From Streptococcaceae bacterium (GTDB lineage: Bacteria; Bacillota; Bacilli; Lactobacillales; Streptococcaceae), in assembly GCA_031254115.1 (NCBI GenBank), contig JAIRUZ010000031.1, positions 1 to 32,296 of the forward strand: a stretch of 32,296 bases of DNA. Reading direction: 5' to 3'. Position numbers and translations under genes: made by a program. The first letter of the stretch is position 1, and every line of letters starts with the position of its first letter. Under the pieces are notes generated by a model that did not search any database, was not told where the DNA came from, and saw only the letters and a list, made by a program, of their open reading frames with translations. Shown one piece after another: positions 28,134 through 32,296 of the stretch.

Positions 28134-28184
28134 AGTCTATTTTATCATTTTTTCGGGAGAATGTGAGACTTCGGACGCAAGATT

Positions 28185-28193
28185 TGTTATAAT
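28185..28193 (+). promoter_or_regulatory. Extended -10 promoter of pepX
   Basis: TGTTATAAT, leader of about 25 nt, GAGGA ribosome site before the ATG. No -35 match. Confidence 0.65.
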
Positions 28194-28224
28194 TAAGGTA
28201 ATTTAAAGGTTGTGAGGACTTTTC

Positions 28225-30501
28225 ATGGTACATTTTAATCAATTTTCGGTGGTTGAAAAATCGCATGCTGAGAAACGCGCGGAGCTTGCGACGCTTGGCT
28301 TTGACGTTTTGTCTGATTTGAGTGCAGCGAAGCTGTTGGCACGCTGGTTGACAAAAGCGCCTGTCACTTCTGACAGCTTACAGGCAACGGCTGATATGAG
28401 TTTTGACGCTTTCGTAGCAGCTGACAGAACGCTCACGTGCGAGGCGTTTTATTGCGTGGGCTTACAGCTCTTGGAATTCGTCGTTAATTTTGAATTTCAG
28501 GCGGATAAGGCGGTCGAATTTGCACAAAAAACAGGGCTCGTCGTTTTACCAGCTGACAGCATAAGCGATCTGATCGATGCGTTTTATCAGCTGCTGTGCA
28601 CGCGCACGAAAGGCGGCATGTTGCTTGTTGAAAAATGGGTGTCTGAAGGTCTTTTGCCTGTTGACAATGCGTTTCATTTTTTCAATGATAAGTCGCTCGC
28701 GACATTTGATACGAGTTTGTCTGCGCTGACAAAGGAAGTTGTCTATGTTGAGACACCGGTGGACACGTTTGGGCGCGGCACCTACGACCTCGTGAAAGTT
28801 CAGATTTTAAGGCCAAATTTTTCCGGAAAATTGCCAGTCGTGATGACTGCGAGCCCGTATCATCTAGGCATTAATGAGCTGGCAAATGACAAACGGCTCC
28901 ATGAAATGAAAACGGATCTGACACCTAAAACGCTTGGGCAGCTGAGCGTTGAAGAACGGTTGCCAAAAGATCCTGGCTACGAAAAAATCGCTGTGCCGTT
29001 GGCTGACAAAGCCACCGAAACTTTTACGCACGGCTGGAGTTCGAGCCTCAATGATTATCTGCTGGCACGCGGATTTGCGTCTGTTTATGTGGCAGGTGTT
29101 GGCACGCGCGGCTCTGACGGCATGCAAACGAGTGGCGATTATCAGCAAATTTATTCGATGAAAGCAGTCATTGACTGGCTGGGTGGGCGCGCGCGCGCTT
29201 TCGTTGACAAAAAACGCAGCGCTGAAATTCGGGCAAATTGGGCGAGCGGCAATGTGGCGATGACGGGCAAATCTTATCTCGGAACAATGGCTTACGGCAT
29301 TGCAACCACGGGCGTCGACGGACTCAAAGTCATTTTGGCCGAAAGCGGCATTTCAAGTTGGTACACGTATTACCGCGAGGGCGGGCTCGTGCGCAGTCCA
29401 GGTGGCTTTCCGGGCGAGGATCTTGACGTGCTTGCCGAATTGACTTACAGTCGAAATTTGGAAGGTGCGGATTATTTGGCGGCCAATGCAGCATATCAAA
29501 AAGCGCTTGATGCACTTTCCGAGGCGCAAGACCGGCTGACAGGCGATTACAATCAATTTTGGCACGCGCGGAATTATTTGCCCTATGCGAAAAATGTGCG
29601 CTGCGATGTGTTGATTGAGCACGGGCTGCAAGACTGGAACGTCACGCCTGATCAGGCCTACAATTATTGGCAGGCGCTGCCTGAAACGCTCACGAAACAC
29701 GCGATTTTGCACCGTGGCGCGCACATTTATTGCAACGCGTGGCAGAGTTTTGATTACAGCGAGCTTATCAACACGTATTTTACCGCGAAACTCCTTGATA
29801 GGCCGCTCGCGCTCGCGCTTCCTCCTGTCATTCTCCAGGAAAATGGCAAATCACAAAGCTGGACGACCGCGCAAGAATGGGGCGCCGCAAACACGCGCAT
29901 TCTGCCGCTTGGCACCGAAAACGCGACCTTTGAAAATGCGTACGATGACGCAACTTTTGAACGTTATGCCAAGGATTTTAATGGGTTCAAAAAAGACCTT
30001 TTTGAGAATCGCGCAAACGCTGTCAGCCTTGAGCTTCCTATTTTGTCAGCGTTTGCAATCAACGGCAGCGTCAAATTGCAGCTGCGGCTTAAACTGACAG
30101 ACACAAAAGGCTTTCTGTCAGCGCAATTGCTTGACGCTGGGCCTAAAAAACGGCTCGCAGATGCTGCACGACCGCTTGCGCTTGGCGCGCTTGACCGCGG
30201 CCGAAATTTCCAGTTTGAAAATCTTGTCGAATTGCCGCTCACGGACACGCCGTATCAGGTCATTACCAAAGGCTTTGTCAATCTTGAAAATCGCGAGTCG
30301 CTGAGCAAGCTCACGCCGTTTTCCGCAGACGAATGGCTCGACGTGACGCTTGCCTTACAGCCGACGCTTTACCAGCTGACAGCTGACAGCGCACTCAAAC
30401 TCGTGCTTTACACGACCGATTTTGAGCACACGATTCGTGACAACCGCGCGGCGACTTACACGATTGATCTCGCAGCGTCAAAACTCGTGTTGCCTTATTA
30501 A
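28225..30501 (+). CDS. pepX: Xaa-Pro dipeptidyl-peptidase (X-prolyl dipeptidyl aminopeptidase)
   Basis: Cytoplasmic serine peptidase that removes Xaa-Pro dipeptides from casein-type and other proline-rich peptides. 758 residues against 763 in L. lactis. N-terminal helical dimerisation domain, alpha/beta-hydrolase core and C-terminal jelly-roll. Triad: Ser350 in GKSYLG, Asp470 in GLQDWN, His500 in HRGAHIY, each two positions later than the known L. lactis residues 348, 468 and 498. Good GAGGA ribosome site. Rich in half-sites of the iterated motif, with a one-mismatch copy at 28718 (SLSALTKE) and a doubled half-site near 30373 (LTADSAL). Confidence 0.97.
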   Translation: MVHFNQFSVVEKSHAEKRAELATLGFDVLSDLSAAKLLARWLTKAPVTSDSLQATADMSFDAFVAADRTLTCEAFYCVGLQLLEFVVNFEFQADKAVEFAQKTGLVVLPADSISDLIDAFYQLLCTRTKGGMLLVEKWVSEGLLPVDNAFHFFNDKSLATFDTSLSALTKEVVYVETPVDTFGRGTYDLVKVQILRPNFSGKLPVVMTASPYHLGINELANDKRLHEMKTDLTPKTLGQLSVEERLPKDPGYEKIAVPLADKATETFTHGWSSSLNDYLLARGFASVYVAGVGTRGSDGMQTSGDYQQIYSMKAVIDWLGGRARAFVDKKRSAEIRANWASGNVAMTGKSYLGTMAYGIATTGVDGLKVILAESGISSWYTYYREGGLVRSPGGFPGEDLDVLAELTYSRNLEGADYLAANAAYQKALDALSEAQDRLTGDYNQFWHARNYLPYAKNVRCDVLIEHGLQDWNVTPDQAYNYWQALPETLTKHAILHRGAHIYCNAWQSFDYSELINTYFTAKLLDRPLALALPPVILQENGKSQSWTTAQEWGAANTRILPLGTENATFENAYDDATFERYAKDFNGFKKDLFENRANAVSLELPILSAFAINGSVKLQLRLKLTDTKGFLSAQLLDAGPKKRLADAARPLALGALDRGRNFQFENLVELPLTDTPYQVITKGFVNLENRESLSKLTPFSADEWLDVTLALQPTLYQLTADSALKLVLYTTDFEHTIRDNRAATYTIDLAASKLVLPY

Positions 30502-30504
30502 ATT

Positions 30505-30542
30505 AAAAAACGTCACTCAGAAAAGTCTGGGCGGCGTTTTTT
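30505..30542. terminator. Bidirectional terminator between pepX and the RpiR-type gene
   Basis: AAAAAACG (30505-30512) pairs with CGTTTTTT (30535-30542); an inner CAGA/TCTG stem closes the loop. It serves the convergent genes on both sides and overlaps the regulator stop codon. Confidence 0.8.
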
Positions 30543-31250
30543 GTATGCTTCAAATAAACTCTCGGCAATGACCAAAAGCGGCGTTTTATCTTGAATGTTG
30601 GAGCCGTTGAGCCGGCGCTCGGGCGAATAGCAAAATAAACTATGATTAGATAACTTGGAAAGAGGATTTTCTGAAAGCATGGTCAGGCTCAGCACTGATT
30701 GGCCACTTTCTCTGGCTTCTTTTGCGAGGCTCAAAAAGGGTTCTTTGTCGCCAGAGAGGCTAATGAAAAAGAAGGCTTCATTTTTAGCTGTGCGTATTTT
30801 TTGGCGGACTTCGTGTTCGTATTCGTAAAAAATAAATTTATAATCAATCGAATTAAATGTGTCAACGATAATACGCGCGGCCCATGCGGTTGAGCCAACA
30901 GCAAAGACATTGACCTTGTCTGCTTTTTCAAAAACGACGGCGATTTCGCGCTCTTTTTCCGCGTCAATCATGGCAAAATTTCGCAAGAGAATGTCTTTTT
31001 GGCTGTTGTCTGCGCGTTTTCGCGGCAGCAATTCTTCTCGGAGCGCTTTTTTCAGATCAAGAAAACCCGTGTAGCCGACTTTCGTGCAGAGTCTGGAAAT
31101 TGTGTTGGGCACAGTAAAAAATGTCTGCGCCAGAGCCGTCATTTTCAGCTCAACGACCTCGGCGCGGTGTGCTAAAATATACTCCGAAATTTCTTGCTCA
31201 AGCTCGGATAATTTGTGGCGATAGACAATCGTGCGTGTTTTAAAGTTCAT
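30513..31250 (-). CDS. MurR/RpiR-family transcriptional regulator (HTH + SIS)
   Basis: 245 residues: an N-terminal RpiR helix-turn-helix (about 1-75; TALAQTFFTVPNTISRLCTKVGY is the recognition part) and a SIS sugar-phosphate-binding domain (about 100-225; VNVFAVGSTAWAARI, FFISLSGDKEP). Members sense phosphosugars and control sugar or amino-sugar genes; the target is unknown but may be the partial gene at the right edge. No Shine-Dalgarno. TGATATAAT ends eight bases before ATG, so the mRNA should be leaderless or nearly so. Confidence 0.88.
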   Translation of the reverse strand: MNFKTRTIVYRHKLSELEQEISEYILAHRAEVVELKMTALAQTFFTVPNTISRLCTKVGYTGFLDLKKALREELLPRKRADNSQKDILLRNFAMIDAEKEREIAVVFEKADKVNVFAVGSTAWAARIIVDTFNSIDYKFIFYEYEHEVRQKIRTAKNEAFFFISLSGDKEPFLSLAKEARESGQSVLSLTMLSENPLSKLSNHSLFCYSPERRLNGSNIQDKTPLLVIAESLFEAYKKRRPDFSE

Positions 31251-31258
31251 TTTTTTTC

Positions 31259-31267
31259 ATTATATCA
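31259..31267 (-). promoter_or_regulatory. Extended -10 promoter of the RpiR-type gene, eight bases before ATG
   Basis: Minus strand TGATATAAT, spacer GAAAAAAA, ATG. It lies in the 37-bp gap after the nitrilase-fold gene, which has no visible terminator. Confidence 0.62.
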
Positions 31268-31287
31268 GAAAACCTTTTCATTAGCGG

Positions 31288-32148
31288 TTAAGCAAGTTTA
31301 CCATGAGCTTTTCTTAGCTCTTGATACATCTCATTTTTTAAATCTCTAAGAACAGGAAAAACAGGACGAATCGACTTATCATACGGATCAAGCTCTGCAA
31401 ATGTCAGTCCTTCGGTCTTATAATCTGCTTTGGCGATTAATTTGCCAGGCACTTTCCTTGCGGCGTCTCCCGCCGTGTACACGCAGCCACCACCCCAATA
31501 AGTCGTCTCGTCCTCGTGACCGACGAGATTTGTATAGACAAAATCAATCGTATTTTCCATGGCACGCGCCTGAATCAGCGGCTCAAAAATATCTTTTTCA
31601 AAAGCTGGCGAGCCAGAAATTCCGACCAAAAAGTCGGCGCCTTTGAGCGTGAGTAAGCGCGCCAGCTCGGGGAAGAAAATGTCATAGCAGATCAGACAGC
31701 CAATCCGTCCAATCTTCGTGTCAAAAACTTCCAGACCTGAGCCGTTTTTGAAAAAGCGCCGATCTGGGAAAGCGCCTGGGCCTGCCTTATCTGTCGCGTG
31801 GCCTGGCAGCGTATTCTTGCGCCAACTGCCGATATATCCGTCAGGTCCGACAAGCGCCGCTGCGTTGTATAGAACGCCTGGCAGCGACATTTCAGGCATT
31901 CCCCAGATAATATGGATATTCAAGTCTTGCGCTAGTTTTTCAAAAAATTGGATACTCTCACCTGACGGAATTTTTTCAGCGAGCTCAAAAAAGCAATCGC
32001 CACAATTATAGCCTGTCAGCGCAAGCTCGGGAAAAACAATTAAATCCGCGCTGGCTCTGGCAGCTTCTTCAACATAATTTGCCATTTTCTCACGATTGGC
32101 AAGCTTTTCTGACGTTTTCGGCGTAATTTGTGCAATAGCTACTTTCAT
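31288..32148 (-). CDS. Carbon-nitrogen hydrolase (nitrilase superfamily)
   Basis: 286 residues. The nitrilase triad is clear: Glu41 in FPELALTGY, Lys111 in WRKNTLPG and Cys153 in GCLICYD. These enzymes hydrolyse amides, carbamoyl groups or nitriles; the ARAMENTIDFVYTNLVG segment is typical, but sequence alone does not give the substrate. AAGGGG precedes the ATG, 10 bp after the stop of the partial upstream gene, so the two probably form an operon, possibly continuing into the RpiR-type regulator. A half-site of the iterated motif lies at 32018. Confidence 0.88.
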   Translation of the reverse strand: MKVAIAQITPKTSEKLANREKMANYVEEAARASADLIVFPELALTGYNCGDCFFELAEKIPSGESIQFFEKLAQDLNIHIIWGMPEMSLPGVLYNAAALVGPDGYIGSWRKNTLPGHATDKAGPGAFPDRRFFKNGSGLEVFDTKIGRIGCLICYDIFFPELARLLTLKGADFLVGISGSPAFEKDIFEPLIQARAMENTIDFVYTNLVGHEDETTYWGGGCVYTAGDAARKVPGKLIAKADYKTEGLTFAELDPYDKSIRPVFPVLRDLKNEMYQELRKAHGKLA

Positions 32149-32158
32149 TTAAATCCCC

Positions 32159-32296
32159 TTATAAATAGACTTTGAGCGTCAACTGGTCATAGGCCGAGAT
32201 TTCGTGAACGGGCTCAATGACCTTTTCTGCGGCATCTACCTGCTCAATTTTCTTGAACTTGCTAAAATTCAACTGACCGAGCGGCAACGCTTTAGC
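32159..32296 (-). CDS. 3' end of an unidentified gene (continues past the right edge)
   Basis: Open minus-strand frame of 45 codons plus a TAA stop, ending ISAYDQLTLKVYL. No start is present in the window. The tail is too short to assign; alternating hydrophobic residues suggest a terminal beta-strand. It is co-directional with the nitrilase-fold gene and close to it, so part of the same operon. Confidence 0.6.
   Translation of the reverse strand, partial: AKALPLGQLNFSKFKKIEQVDAAEKVIEPVHEISAYDQLTLKVYL

Noticed and set aside
30820-30832. Perfect cin-box (TTTTTTACGAATA) on the minus strand inside the RpiR-type gene
   Set aside because: It lies within coding sequence encoding FYEYE with no gene starting downstream on that strand within a sensible distance; probably codon coincidence.

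Overview
The window looks like chromosome of a Lactococcus-type member of the Streptococcaceae. Evidence is the gene content and order: a PepX whose catalytic residues sit two positions from those of L. lactis PepX, a divergent aquaglyceroporin next to pepX, a Usp45/PcsB-like secreted CHAP protein, a 554-aa catabolic acetolactate synthase, and a pyrH-frr-cvfB-(metC)-msrA-yozE run. Base composition is mid-40s % GC by eye, high for that group. The species cannot be named from the sequence. No rRNA, tRNA, CRISPR array, insertion sequence or prophage was seen, and no stretch over 300 bp lacks a gene.

Layout. From 1 to about 25.3 kb every gene is on the minus strand. In transcription order the right part reads cppA-like/serine hydrolase; SNF2 helicase; an unknown disordered protein; murC; ackA; pyrH; frr; cvfB-metC-msrA-yozE; the Usp45-like hydrolase; a DapE-like peptidase; rsmA-UDG-family protein; a 100-aa unknown; uvrB-alsS-alsD; rnjB; comEA-comEC (comEC runs off the left edge). 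From 25.3 to 27.2 kb a TauE-like permease and a CPBP protease are on the plus strand. Aquaglyceroporin (minus) and pepX (plus) diverge at 28.1 kb. An RpiR-type regulator, a nitrilase-fold hydrolase and the 3' end of an unknown gene (all minus) close the window.

Functional groups: pyruvate overflow (alsS, alsD, ackA), nucleotide supply and translation recycling (pyrH, frr), ribosome maturation (rsmA), RNA decay (rnjB), DNA repair (uvrB, UDG-like, SNF2), cell wall (murC, Usp45-like with a WalR-type box), sulfur amino acids (metC, msrA), peptide use (pepX, DapE-like) and natural transformation (comEA, comEC behind a near-consensus cin-box).

Two features are not explained by ordinary annotation. 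First, a perfect 14-bp palindrome, TGTCAGCGCTGACA, occurs seven times exactly and at least nine more times with one mismatch. Its 7-bp half-site occurs roughly 65 times, against about four expected. Almost all copies lie inside genes and imprint LSALT or VSADK/ISADK pentapeptides on unrelated proteins. Second, seven genes have an extended -10 box (TGn + -10) placed 6 or 8 bp before an ATG, mostly without a Shine-Dalgarno, which predicts leaderless mRNAs. Both are read directly from sequence; their functions are inference.
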